The notes beneath the pieces are model-generated. The model saw only the letters and a program-made list of their open reading frames with translations, searched no databases and was not told the DNA's origin. DNA of 64,000 nucleotides, taken from Limnephilus marmoratus (lineage: Eukaryota > Arthropoda > Insecta > Trichoptera > Limnephilidae). The first letter of the stretch is position 1; each line of letters starts with the position of its first letter. The stretch covers positions 54,225,058 through 54,289,057 of the forward strand of contig OU862919.1 of the NCBI GenBank assembly GCA_917880885.1, read 5' to 3'. The translations under genes were made by a program, and so were the position numbers. This document shows positions 21,584-31,012 of the stretch, piece by piece.

Positions 21584-22456
21584 GTTTGTTATTTTGACCG
21601 ATGTGTCAATTTATTAATTTTGAGTTACGATGGCGTTTAGCTTTAAGACCTGCTCTACCAAACGCTCCAATCTATTTTATTACCTGCCTTAGTTTCATCT
21701 GTACAGAATTCCATTTCGTCATACGTACTAAAATGTGAGTGTTTCGTTCGTTTTTTTTTCTCGTATGTATGTATTATTAATTCTATTTAACCTTTCATTA
21801 ATACCAAATTTACATAAAATATATTTTCAATCTTCTTCTAACATTTAACGTGGATTCCCACTAGTCGTACTGTCAAATAAATATGCGTTTGGTATCCTCA
21901 GTTCTATTTGTGGCTGTATAAACAATTCCATTTTACCGTATGTCAACAAAAAAATCCAAAAACAATAATTTCATCTTGTGTAACATCAAAATTTGTGTTG
22001 TCACTTGAAAACTCTGAAATAAATTAACATTTCATATTATCAAATAGCACTTTTCGTAACTATCGTTAAATATTTTATTTTGTTCGAAATCGATATTCAG
22101 TGAATAAGTAGACAGCAACATTTTTAAAATTTTTTAATCCTTAACGCAACTTTTTAATTATTTATTTACTTAAAAAAAGGTTTAATGTTAATATTAAACT
22201 TATTTTTTATTAAAAAAATTTGAAAACATCATTTATTCTTTAAAAAACTAAAAATATTTCAATTCTCTAAAAAAGATAATTTTTCTGATAAATAAATAAT
22301 AATAAAAGTCTGAACTATGATATTAGACACGAAAATATCAATAATGTTCCAGCAAGTTCCAGTGAAATCGACTTTCAACCTTTTTTGTTGTGACCTGAAA
22401 ATTTGTTGGAATAAAATTAACCTAGGAATTAAATTTTCTTGCCAAGGTACATTATA
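21584..22456. other. unassigned AT-rich DNA
   Basis: Nothing recognised. Confidence 0.5.
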
Positions 22457-22843
22457 CAAGGTGTCCGGAAACTCGTAGTACAAGCGGGAAACTGGAGAAT
22501 CCACATCACATTTGGAGTCGATTTTGTGGTTTAACTTTTTTTGATTTGAGCTTTCGTTTTCGAGTAAATCGTGTCCGAAGTTGGAATTTTTTTGGTTAAA
22601 TTTGAAAAAAAATTTCACTAGGGGGTTGATTTCAGCTGTGTAATGTCTTATAAAATGCAACGAAGGGTAAACCGGGCTCAAAATTTTTTTTAACCCTTTA
22701 GTTGCCAAAAAAATGGAAAAATAGAAAAAAAAAATAATATTAAAATCGAAACTATTAGATCGAAAAAAATAAGTTTTTTGAGTTCTCTACGTGATGTAGA
22801 TTTACCATTTTCCCGCTTGTACTACGAGTTTCCGGACACGTTG
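22457..22843. mobile_element. 387-bp TIR element, mariner-type MITE
   Basis: Inverted repeats of about 35 bp start CAAGGTGTCCGGAAACTCGT on the left and end with the complement on the right (CCGGACACGTTG), with one mismatch near the tip. TA dinucleotides flank both ends (22455-22456 and 22844-22845), as expected for Tc1/mariner-type insertion. The interior has no transposase. Confidence 0.8.
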
Positions 22844-22954
22844 TATTGAATATAACGAAATGTCAGTTTATTCATTTTTACAGAAAAACATCTTCCAATA
22901 TTTTTTCAATATACAATAAATAATTCAAATTTAAGTTGCGTTAGTATGTCTCAT

Positions 22955-23718
22955 TAATAATATTATCAATGAGGCCATCAAGACTCATGGATTTGTTTCG
23001 AGGGCTGCAAAAGACTTCAATAATTTCAAAACCCTTGTCGGATGCCAAGTAGAGTACAACTCTACGTTATGGTCTCCTTTTTACAATATTCATTCCGACA
23101 ACATTGAAAAGACTCCACACAAGTTCCTGAAGTATATAAACTATAATTTGTATAGAACATTGACTATAATTACCCACTGGGTAAAATGTTCCTATCAAAA
23201 CTTTCAGAATGAAGAACAAACACAAATTTAGTGCTATTACATAAATACTACATTACAAAATTGACCGCCCTGAATTGCTTCAATTAATCAACATCCATAT
23301 TCCCGAAAGATCTTGCCGACATTTACTATCCTTTTACTTTAACAACACCAAGACACTGCCTTATCAAAATTCCCCGATTTCCAATCAGTCCCTTCACAGT
23401 CTCGGAAATAAATATTCTGATCTGGGAGATATATTTTAATTTTACCAAATAATAGGTATAAATATTGTTTATTCCAATTCTTTTATATTACTTATATGTA
23501 TATCTAGACACAAATAAACTGTTACTATTTTAGTTTATATTAAATATGTCATTTTTATTAATGTATTTTATTTTATTATAATATTCTTTGGTCGTAACAT
23601 TTTTTTCATTGTATTATATTTTCTTTATTGTTTTAATTTTGGAGTATTTAAAGTGACTGATACTAAACTTAAAAACTAGAATGTAAAAGCCCATTAGGGT
23701 GTGTAATAAATAAATAAA
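22955..23718 (+). pseudogene. Jockey/CR1-type LINE, 3' fragment
   Basis: The frame reads NEAIKTHGFVSRAAKDFNNF, VEYNSTLWSPFYNIHSDNIE and HKFLKYINYNL, matching the C-terminal domain that follows RT in the LINEs at 5777 and 17141. Further on come INIHIPERSCRH and SPISNQS in broken frames. The 3' tail is (AATA)n at 23706-23718. It is 5'-truncated after the RT core. Confidence 0.85.
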
Positions 23719-24655
23719 TACAAATAATTGTTACCTTAACTCAAAGAAGGTCATATAAAAATCACACAAGCGAAAGTAAAAATGTTGTCGTTTTAAAGTA
23801 CTTTTCAGGTAAAAATATCTAATAGTTATTTATTTTATTTACTTCAACCTACGTACTATCATAATTTTATCTAATCACGTCCTGATGTTATCCTGATGAA
23901 CTATTTGAATAGAAAATAAAATGACAGTTGGTTTTCTCTTTTTTAAATCTCCTGAATTGTTCGCCAACATTGTAAAAATATTATGTTTTGCTCAAATTTA
24001 ACAAAACATTATTATATTTTTGTGAAATTATTTTATTTTGCTTACATTTAACAAAATACAATTATTTTCCTACGTTGTTATTACCGCCTAACGTAACAAG
24101 TTTTGTTACCACCGTGTTGTGTGCATTTTGAAATGTGAGAATGCTTGCTTTCAAATGCACCAAACATGATTCGATTTTCCGGGTATCACGGAAGTCCCGT
24201 CAGTTATGCAATTCTTTTCCTGTAATATTAATATTGCATTTCTCCGAAGGTATTTCACACATCGATTGGTGCAAATGCCAGAAGTAGTCGATCCATGCCA
24301 GGCTTCTGCAATATCCCCTTACAACATTTTTGTTCGAGTCGATGACAGTGTGAAATTGACAGTCTTTTGAATATAAAAAGACGAGCATTTGATGTGAATT
24401 TCGTGATATTTGTGTATTGAAATATCTGTGGCATTTTGGACGGTGAGCTTTTGATTCTATTCCAAATCTTTCTGACGTTTCTACCATGATCTAATGCTTT
24501 TTTTTCCCAAATTATACCATCGTACACGTACATATTGTCCATTGTCAATACATTTCACTCATGCAGTTGCGTGATGACTACCTTGAGGTGTTCAGTGTGT
24601 GAAGAGTGTAGAGGTAGGTTTTAGAATTTTTTAACGCATTTAGTTTTGTTTTGTT
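23719..24655. other. unassigned; overlapping open frames at 24200-24548 (-)
   Basis: Two minus-strand frames of 95 and 97 codons overlap at 24200-24548 with GC content a little above the surroundings (GRNVRK, SSPSKMPQ in one; RGYCRSLAWIDYFWHL in the other). They look like one coding relic with a frameshift, perhaps a transposase, but I do not recognise the family. Confidence 0.3.
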
Positions 24656-25030
24656 TTTACATTAACTCCACACAGGAGGTCCGGAGGAAATAAAATCCCT
24701 TAGGGCCTATGTTTTCTTTGGAAATGCTGTGTGGAGGGTATTTTTAGGAAAAGAAAGGAGAGAAAGTTCTGGGAAGGAAAAAGGTATGAGGGGTATGAGG
24801 GAATCTAGAGGTCAATGTGTTGAAGAGTGACGGACGTATGAATCCATCCTCTCACTGCGGTGCAAATCTATAGGTTGAGAGAGTCCAGTTGGAGAGTTTA
24901 AAAGGTCTCCCTAAAGCAATCTTAATCCAAAAGATCTAGACCAACCTCACCTCGAACCACTTGGCAGGGATGCGACCTATGGCAAGGGTGTTGGTTATCC
25001 AATAAATACCCATACCCGAATTCCAAATTG
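24656..25030 (-). mobile_element. SINE-A, near full-length copy
   Basis: Antisense on the plus strand: CTCCACACAGGAGGTCCGGA, then GGAAATGCTGTGTGGAGGG, the purine-rich block, GAGAGAGTCCAGTTGGAGAG, GGTGTTGGTTATCCAATAAA and CCCATACCCGAATTCC at the 5' end. Confidence 0.85.
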
Positions 25031-25136
25031 ATTCATTCCTGTGCATGAAAATTACGTTTGTAAAACAAGTTGATTTGAATTTTTATGACTTTTTACACGT
25101 CCTTTAGTGAAAGAAATGTTTACTTATTAACGTGAT

Positions 25137-25295
25137 TTATTTATGGAGCATTATACCATGTTGCGCTTCCTCCACATTTAGTCAACGTTTGGCCTGCAGA
25201 TGGACACTGTAACTCTATTCGAAACGTTGACTAAAGAAGAGGAAGCGCAACACGGCATAATAACCGAAAAATAAATCATAATAATACTTTCAATA
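25137..25295. mobile_element. snapback S1 copy, diverged
   Basis: The left arm (TTATACCATGTTGCGCTTCC, TTTAGTCAACG) is complementary to the right arm (CGAAACGTTGACTAAAG, GGAAGCGCAACACGGCATAA). The centre keeps GATGGACACTGTAAC. The hammerhead-like core is worn (CTGCAGA, and CTCTATTC in place of TGTCC). No clear target duplication was found. Confidence 0.75.
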
Positions 25296-25489
25296 TAATA
25301 CTTACGCGTAATATATACTTTCACAAAGTTTAATAATACTTGGAAGCTTCAAAGGACGTTGGTACGTAAGATTATCGAAGGATTTCGAAATTAGGAACGT
25401 ATACATTATGATATTATTAATTTAAAAAACAAAATACAGGAATCCTTTCTAGCTATGTATAGAGTCACGGAATATATTTATAAATTACA

Positions 25490-25980
25490 ACTTGGGAGGC
25501 GGATACGGGTACCGCCGCCCCTGGAACCATTTATTGAATAAGCAACACCTCTGTCATAGGTCATACCAAGAGATGCGCTTCGTTTGACTTCGGTTTGACT
25601 TTCGGTTTGACTTTCGGTGACACAGCAGAGGTGCCCGGATTCATGGGTTTAGGTTTGGCTAGGTCTTGGCGGCGGATGCGTCTGCCCACCTACTGCGTGT
25701 CGGGCGGGACTGGGAGAAAATGGCTGAGGGTTGCCTTTTGAACTCTCCAGCGGAATCTCTCGATCCATCGCCTTGCACCGCAGTGAGAGGATTGAGACAT
25801 ACGTCCGTCACTTTTGGACACACTGACCCCCAGATTAATACCCATCCTTCATACCTTTTTCCTTTCCAGAAATTCGACTCAGTCTTTTCCCTAAAACTAC
25901 TTTCCACACAGCATCCCCAAAGATGACAGATTTTTTTTTCATCAGGGCCTCCTGTGTTGAGTTAATGTTAAAAAAAAAAA
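25490..25980 (+). mobile_element. SINE-A, near full-length copy
   Basis: It runs from ACTTGGGAGGCGGATACGGG through the ACCGCCGCCC block, GGTGCCCGGATTCATGGG, ACACTGACCCCCAGATTAAT and CTTTCCACACAGCATCCCCA to poly(A). The hairpin's loop-side arm is partly deleted. Inside, TTTGACTTTCGG is tandemly repeated near 25585-25618. Confidence 0.88.
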
Positions 25981-26021
25981 TTGAATTGACGTTTTCAATA
26001 ATTAACAACAACCAAAAACTT

Positions 26022-26097
26022 GCATTTAGAAGTTGCACACAACCGCAGCTTCCGAACCGGCATTTAGAAGTTGCACACAACCGCAGCTTCCGAACCG
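26022..26097. repeat. 38-bp perfect tandem duplication
   Basis: The unit begins GCATTTAGAAGTTGCACACA and ends CTTCCGAACCG. Two exact copies lie at 26022-26059 and 26060-26097. No coding sense assigned. Confidence 0.95.
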
Positions 26098-26647
26098 GCA
26101 TTTTTGTACTACAATATTTATTATGCTGCCAGTCAAAAACTCTATTCCTCACTTTGTAAAGTGTTGTGCCTTTCGTTTCAGAAAATAGACTAAGTAATAG
26201 GTAAGGTAAGGTAGAGGAAAGTTAATATTTTACTCCAGCCTCCTAGATAAGTGCCTGATCGCCCTTTGTAAAGCCGGTCGACATGTTAACGTAATTATTA
26301 AAGACAAGCAACGAATTAGTTTTTTCACATAAACCCATTTTTCAATTCGTAGGCACTTTAGAAAACAAATAGCCCCGCAAGTCCAGCGAGAACAGGAGTA
26401 AACATTTATACCGGGGGCGCATTCACAACCGTTTTGCTAAAGGACGTTGCCAAATTAAAAAAAAATACGCATTTTCGTTCGTCCAAACGCAATTTATTTA
26501 TGTTAAACAATAAAATTAATGGAAATGGAAATGCAAAATCAGATAAATTACTTACTTTAAAAAAGGAAAATAAATAATATGTGTCATTAGTTTTTTCCCA
26601 TTTTTAAGGCACTTTATACCGTGTGATCAATAATGTATATTTTTTTA
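26098..26647. other. unassigned sequence
   Basis: Nothing recognised. Confidence 0.5.
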
Positions 26648-26707
26648 GTTAGCTTCACACAGGAGGCCTTTAGGAAAATAATGTCCCTTAGAACCTACAT
26701 TTGTCAT

Positions 26708-26868
26708 TTTCGTTATTTGTTTTTGGGGTGTTATGCCGTGTTGCGCTACCTCCTTCTTTAGCCAACGTTTCGGACATCGTTGCAGTGTCCATCATCAGGG
26801 CAGATCCGGCAGATCCGGTAGATGAGTATAACGAAAATGCTCTTTGCCGTGAAAATCTTAAAACTTAT
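26708..26868 (+). mobile_element. snapback retroposon S1 with 13-bp target duplication
   Basis: The flanking direct repeats CTACATTTGTCAT (26695-26707 and 26869-26881) are identical. The insert has the S1 left arm (GGGGTGTTATGCCGTGTTGC, GCTACCTCCTTCTTTAGCC), an antisense hammerhead-like core at 26761-26803, a direct repeat GCAGATCCG, and the S1 tail (AAAATGCTCTTTGCCGTGAA, AATCTTAAAA). The second palindrome arm is reduced to ATAACGAAAA, pairing with TTTTCGTTAT at the left end. It is non-autonomous and has no open frame. Confidence 0.88.
26761..26803 (-). ncRNA. hammerhead-ribozyme-like motif in S1
   Basis: Minus strand: GCC, CTGATGA, one extra T, stem II GGACA / TGTCC (five perfect pairs, loop CTGCAACGA), GAAAC, GT, T, GGC. 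GCC/GGC closes stem I. The core CUGANGA...GAAA is intact and stem II is perfect in this copy. Stem III is minimal, so a dimeric or co-operative form would be needed for cleavage, as proposed for short type I hammerheads of Penelope-like elements. Confidence 0.55.
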
Positions 26869-26905
26869 CTACATTTGTCATCTTTAGAGATGTTGGTCGA
26901 CGGTG

Positions 26906-28061
26906 CCCAAATGTAACGTATTGAAATAAAAGATGTTTATCTGTTATGATTATCTGATATTATATGTTTTTATATTAGATATGATTGCGATACTCAATCA
27001 ATTATATGTGTGTTTTAAATGTAAAACGTAAATGTAGTGTAAATCTGAAAATTAAAATATGAATAAATATGATTGCCCAAAATCAAATGAAAGAAGACTA
27101 GCTCAAACAATAAATAAATTTTATTAAGTACATGAAATTCAATTTTTAATTAAAAATATAGCATTTGACTCAAATAAATCTAAATATTGTTTTACAGTAC
27201 GACTTTCATTTTATTGGTGATATTATTTATTCATGTTTGAATTTCAGATTTGCACACTACACTTTAATATTCGATACAATATAATTTACAACTGAAAAAT
27301 GTCCTCTACAACACAGGTGAACTCCTAGTGTGGAGGACAATATATTATATCTCTGTAATGTAAATGTACTAAGAATAAATAAATACATCTTTAAAAATCA
27401 GTACATTGCCACCCAACACGTATCTTTACATAGTATAAAATGAAGTCGCTCCCGCTGTGCGCTTAGATCTTTTAAACTAAGCAAAAGATTTTCATGCGGT
27501 TTTCTCCAATAGTTATAGTGACTCATAAGGAAGGTTTTAAGGTATATGATTTGTCAAGGTTTTGTGTAAATTGGTTGAAATATATAATATATCTGGCCAA
27601 GCGGCAGCGGGCTGGAAAACGGGCGGATTTGATTTAACAGATGGCGTTGGTTATAAAAGTTGGATAATGACGTGTCGTTGTGTTTCGTTAGCCACAGTAA
27701 CATGGGGCCGAGTCTGCAAGTATTGTACAAAACAGTGTTGCTTGGGTCAATAAATGGTTTTTGGAGCAGCATTACTCATACACATATCCTAAACGATGTA
27801 ATTGATCGATGAATAAGCGATAAATCATATTATACAAACACAAACAAACATAAAAACATCGCTAACACATATGAGGCTAGGAAAAAAATTAAATAAAGCT
27901 TCCCCTGAGAAGTCAAGAGTCGTTGATGTACGGAGCAATTAGGATATTTGGCGATTTACCAAAGGAAATAAATTCCAAAAAAATATTAACAATTTTTGTT
28001 AATAAAAACTCTCGTTTTTTAAATTTTTTACGGTTATTTCCATCCATGTAATATATTGAAG
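26906..28061. other. unassigned AT-rich DNA
   Basis: No gene recognised. A segment ending AATAAATAAATAC at about 27374-27386 could be the 3' tip of another LINE. Confidence 0.45.
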
Positions 28062-28146
28062 AAGAAGATTACAATAATAATCTAAACGAAAATATGAAAG
28101 AGGGTAACAACACACAGAAAATATGAAAGAGGGTAACAACACACAG
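28062..28146 (-). mobile_element. SINE-E tail with 29-bp tandem duplication
   Basis: The plus strand reads GAAGAAGATTACAATAATAA, then two copies of AATATGAAAGAGGGTAACAA plus CACACAG. This is the reverse of the SINE-E 3' tail. It lies tail-side next to a second, oppositely oriented copy. Confidence 0.7.
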
Positions 28147-28262
28147 AAAAATAGAAAAAGATAATAATCGCAATGGTGAAATTGGTAAACGCGTACCCAG
28201 TTACATGAGAGGTCTGGGTTCGAGTCCTAGTTTCACTCTTTCATATCTTCTTTTTCAATGAA
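28147..28262 (+). mobile_element. SINE-E, tRNA-like head with short tail
   Basis: GCAATGGTGAAATTGGTAAA (A-box-like), GAGAGGTCTGGGTTCGAGTC (B box GGTTCGAGTCC) and CTTCTTTTTCAATGA. The middle of the tail is deleted relative to 2876-3046. Confidence 0.75.
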
Positions 28263-28734
28263 ATATTAACAAATTTAAAGTCAAATTACGATATGTTTTA
28301 TTCATTCTAAAAAAAGGCTTTTTTAATTAATATGGGTATACGTGCATATGGTAATTAATTACGAAGCTGTTTCAATAACCACAAACAACTAATAAAAATT
28401 CATTAGATCAGGGCCGGGCGGTCCAAAAACGTATCGTTAACGATTTTAATAATAAAATATAGTAAATTTTGATTTGCTGTGACGATTTGTGTTTCTAGAT
28501 TAACTAACTAACTAACCATCACGTCGTTTCACCGCAGAGATAGGTAAAGAAGACGGACTGCCAAACAACTCGGTCTTGTCACACACTCTTTGCCTCATTC
28601 ACATTCATATATACTCTTCCATTATTCCGACTTTTGAAATCTGATTCACTTTATCGTGCGATGACTTCCTCTTTAAATAATTCGCTTCAATTTAATTAAC
28701 GTATTTTTCCAAAAAATATTCCTTCAATTTTATG
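28263..28734. other. unassigned sequence
   Basis: A short (AACT)n run lies near 28500-28516. Otherwise nothing was recognised. Confidence 0.45.
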
Positions 28735-29258
28735 GTTCCATGACAGTTCATCCTGCGACAATTCATCCGGCGACAGTTCATCCTGCGACAGTTCATCCGG
28801 CCGACAGTTCATCCTGCCGACAGTTCATCCTGCCGACAGTTCATCCCGCCGACAATTCATCCGGCGACAATTCATCCAGTCTGTTCATTTAGAAGATTTT
28901 TTCTTCAAGTAAGTATGCAAAGAGGGTATACGGCCGTACAACCTAACCTAACCTAACCTAACCTAACCTAACCTAACCTAACCTAACCTATTTAGTAAAA
29001 ATATTTTTACAGCGGATTTCCACTCAAAATGCCTTCAGATATAAGTATATCGATTTTGGTTGTACGGCCGTATATCCTCTTTGCATACTTACTTAATAAA
29101 AATCTTCTAAATGATCAGGCAGGATGAATTGTCGCCGGATGAATTGTCGGCGGGATGAACTGTCGGCAGGATGAACTGTCGGCCGGATGAACTGTCGCAG
29201 GATGAACTGTCGCCGGATGAATTGTCGCAGGACGAATTGTCGGGTCACCAATTTTATG
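28735..29258. mobile_element. foldback element with tandem-repeat arms
   Basis: Two inverted arms of about 200 bp (28735-28940 and 29059-29258) are each built of 8-9 tandem 15-16 bp units of the type GACAGTTCATCCTGC. A shared inner block follows (AAGTAAGTATGCAAAGAG, then GGTATACGGCCGTACAACC and its complement). The roughly 118-bp centre holds a TTAGG-type telomeric array and AT-rich sequence. No transposase is present. The structure resembles foldback transposons. Target duplications were not clear. Confidence 0.88.
28941..28990 (-). repeat. interstitial (CCTAA)10 array, insect telomere motif
   Basis: Ten perfect units of CCTAA (TTAGG on the minus strand), the canonical insect telomere repeat. 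It lies at the edge of the foldback centre, directly after the conserved CCGTACAACC block, so it is probably part of the element or was captured by it rather than marking a chromosome end. Confidence 0.95.
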
Positions 29259-29659
29259 TGCAGGCTGTAAATGTTGCGTAATATTTTAATTCACCTTTTT
29301 TCGTTTAAACGTTATTTATTTATTTGTGAATAAAATCATTAATAACTTTATATGTATGTCTTACTGGCCTTTGCCATACCCTGAAGCCGGTGGATAAATA
29401 ATCATAATAATTGTGGGTGGTGCGCAGCGCTAGGGTAGCAGAGGGGGTGGCTGTGGGCGATGGCGCTAGGTTTAGCTCCGTGAACAACATAAATACACGT
29501 CCGGCGCGAAACGAGTGGATGAAGAAGAATGGCTAAAAAGATATACGACGAGGATGTGCGAAGGATGGCGAAATGTTTGTCTACGCCATATAAATAAATG
29601 CCTTGTTGAGAAAGCTTCGAACGGTCCTACTGACGATGTTGTGGCTACGTGTTGTAGCC
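29259..29659. other. unassigned, GC-richer than average
   Basis: ATAATCATAATAATTGTGGG with GTGGTGCGCAGCGCTAGGGT resembles 268-305 (ATAATAATTATTATTGGGTG, GCGTACAGC), where it also sits next to a SINE-B copy. It may be part of a further repeat. No gene recognised. Confidence 0.35.
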
Positions 29660-29905
29660 GTAACTTTTTATGTGAATATCGCGCAAGAGTTCCAACTGCT
29701 CCCAACCGTCCGGAGGTGAGACCGAAGGTCCTGGGGAGGGAAAGGAGATCGTGAACGGAGGGATGGGGAAGTACCCGACTTTTCAGATTTGGTCACCAAA
29801 CAAGGCTGAAGCCATTTCCAGCAACGTTTCATTACCGAACGGTGGTATTTCACCAGAGTGATACTGAACATATCTCCCGGTCTTGAAAGTTCCTCAAATT
29901 TTGAG
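29660..29905 (-). mobile_element. SINE-B body
   Basis: Antisense SINE-B on the plus strand: GTTCCAACTGCTCCCAACCG, GGGGAAGTACCCGACTTTTC, AGCAACGTTTCATTACCGAA, GAACATATCTCCCGGTCTTG. Its 5' head may be the tRNA-like block at 30236-30326, separated by about 330 bp of extra sequence. Confidence 0.8.
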
Positions 29906-30235
29906 GAGGTATTTTTTTTTTACCAAAAAGGCGCTATATAAATCGGCCAAAACTGATAAATTTTCCTATTACACATTTTCACCATAAAATGCTAATTCTG
30001 AATAATTTTTAACATTTACATATCATTATGTTGGTAGGTATGTTAAACATGTATGTTGTTATATGTGTATGTTGTTGCCACGCTAATGCGTTTGTGATTA
30101 TTTAATTTGTTGTTGTAACTAATCTGTGGAACTAATCTCCTGCTGACAAGCTACTTGCAGTAGCTTAGCGGGTAATAAATTCAAATTGTATGCAATTTTC
30201 ATACAATAATAAAATAAAAAAATAAAAATCAAATA

Positions 30236-30326
30236 TAATGTGATTGCGCAACGTACCCAGGTATTTGAACCCACGACCTTCGGATTCGTAGCCAAGGATA
30301 GTAGCCACTCAACCATGGAGACGTAA
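30236..30326 (-). mobile_element. tRNA-like SINE head
   Basis: Minus strand: CTCCATGGTTGAGTGGCTAC (good A box), TCGTGGGTTCAAATACC (B box), then GCGCAATCACATTATATTTG. The last block resembles the GCGCAAATAAATTTTATTTG block after the SINE-B head, so it is probably the head of the SINE-B copy at 29660. The tRNA fold is incomplete, so it is not annotated as a tRNA gene. Confidence 0.65.
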
Positions 30327-30436
30327 GCTAACAAGCAATAAAAATGCCTTAATGATTTTAGGATTGAATATTGTTTGTTAGACGTTTGTCGTAGATAAAG
30401 TGTGCGTGATTAGGCACGTGATTTATCACAAGTGTA

Positions 30437-31012
30437 GAATATAGCATCCTGGAATATAGCTCCGTTATTTTGGCCCCTTCTGAACAAAACCATATCCTAG
30501 AAATAGAAAAAGTGCAAAAAAGGTTTATGCGTTACCTGTATACGAGGGAATATACATACTACCCATTCCTGTATCCATCATTGTTCTTAACAGGAATGCT
30601 CGATTTTAACACCCTAGAAGCCCGCCGAAAAATATTTTTAGGCAAACATTTTTTTAAGTTAACCTCCGGTACCATACTAAATCCGCCAATATTGAAAAAG
30701 ATCAACTTATATGTCCCTAACGCGTATATTCGTGGGAGATCCCATACACTTTTTATGCTCCGAAAGCGAGAACTTCTGCCTATCAGAATGCACCAATTGC
30801 AGGGCGACTCAACTGCTTAACGACTGTGCATTGAGCATCGACATTTTCAATGTCACCTACAGAGAATTCAGTAACTATCTCTTGACATACGTCACAACAT
30901 AGTTAAACTGCCCCCATGCACTTTTAAAAAAAATTGTAACGTTCTCCATAATTTTTTAGTGTATAACTGTTTTATGGAGAACCTGAATAAAATAAATAAA
31001 TAAACAGATGTG
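30437..31012 (+). pseudogene. Jockey/CR1-type LINE, 3' fragment
   Basis: The frame reads LEYSSVILAPSEQNHILEIE and KVQKRFMRYLYTREYTYYPF, then GMLDFNTLEARRKIF, INLYVPNAYIRGR. It closely parallels the C-terminus of the LINE at 49246-51811 (KVQKKFMRYLY, GMLGLNRLDVRRKI, ISLYVPDNFTRAR). It ends with (AAAT)n at 30987-31012. 5'-truncated downstream of the RT core. Confidence 0.88.

Larger units (their letters stand above)
26648..26905 (-). mobile_element. SINE-A 3' fragment interrupted by a snapback retroposon
   Basis: Antisense SINE-A 3' end (CTTCACACAGGAGGCC through CCTACATTTGTCAT) runs to 26707 and resumes at 26882 (CTTTAGAGATGTTGG). The insert at 26708-26868 is flanked by a perfect duplication of CTACATTTGTCAT. 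Confidence 0.82.

Noticed and set aside
22259..22708. 149-codon minus-strand open frame
   Set aside because: It runs across one end of the mariner-type MITE and unrelated flanking DNA, with no recognisable domain.
24200..24548. Overlapping 95- and 97-codon minus-strand frames as a gene
   Set aside because: They overlap in different frames and show no family I can name; described only as an unassigned possible relic.
28941..28990. A real telomere or chromosome end
   Set aside because: Only 50 bp long and embedded in a foldback element with unique sequence on both sides.
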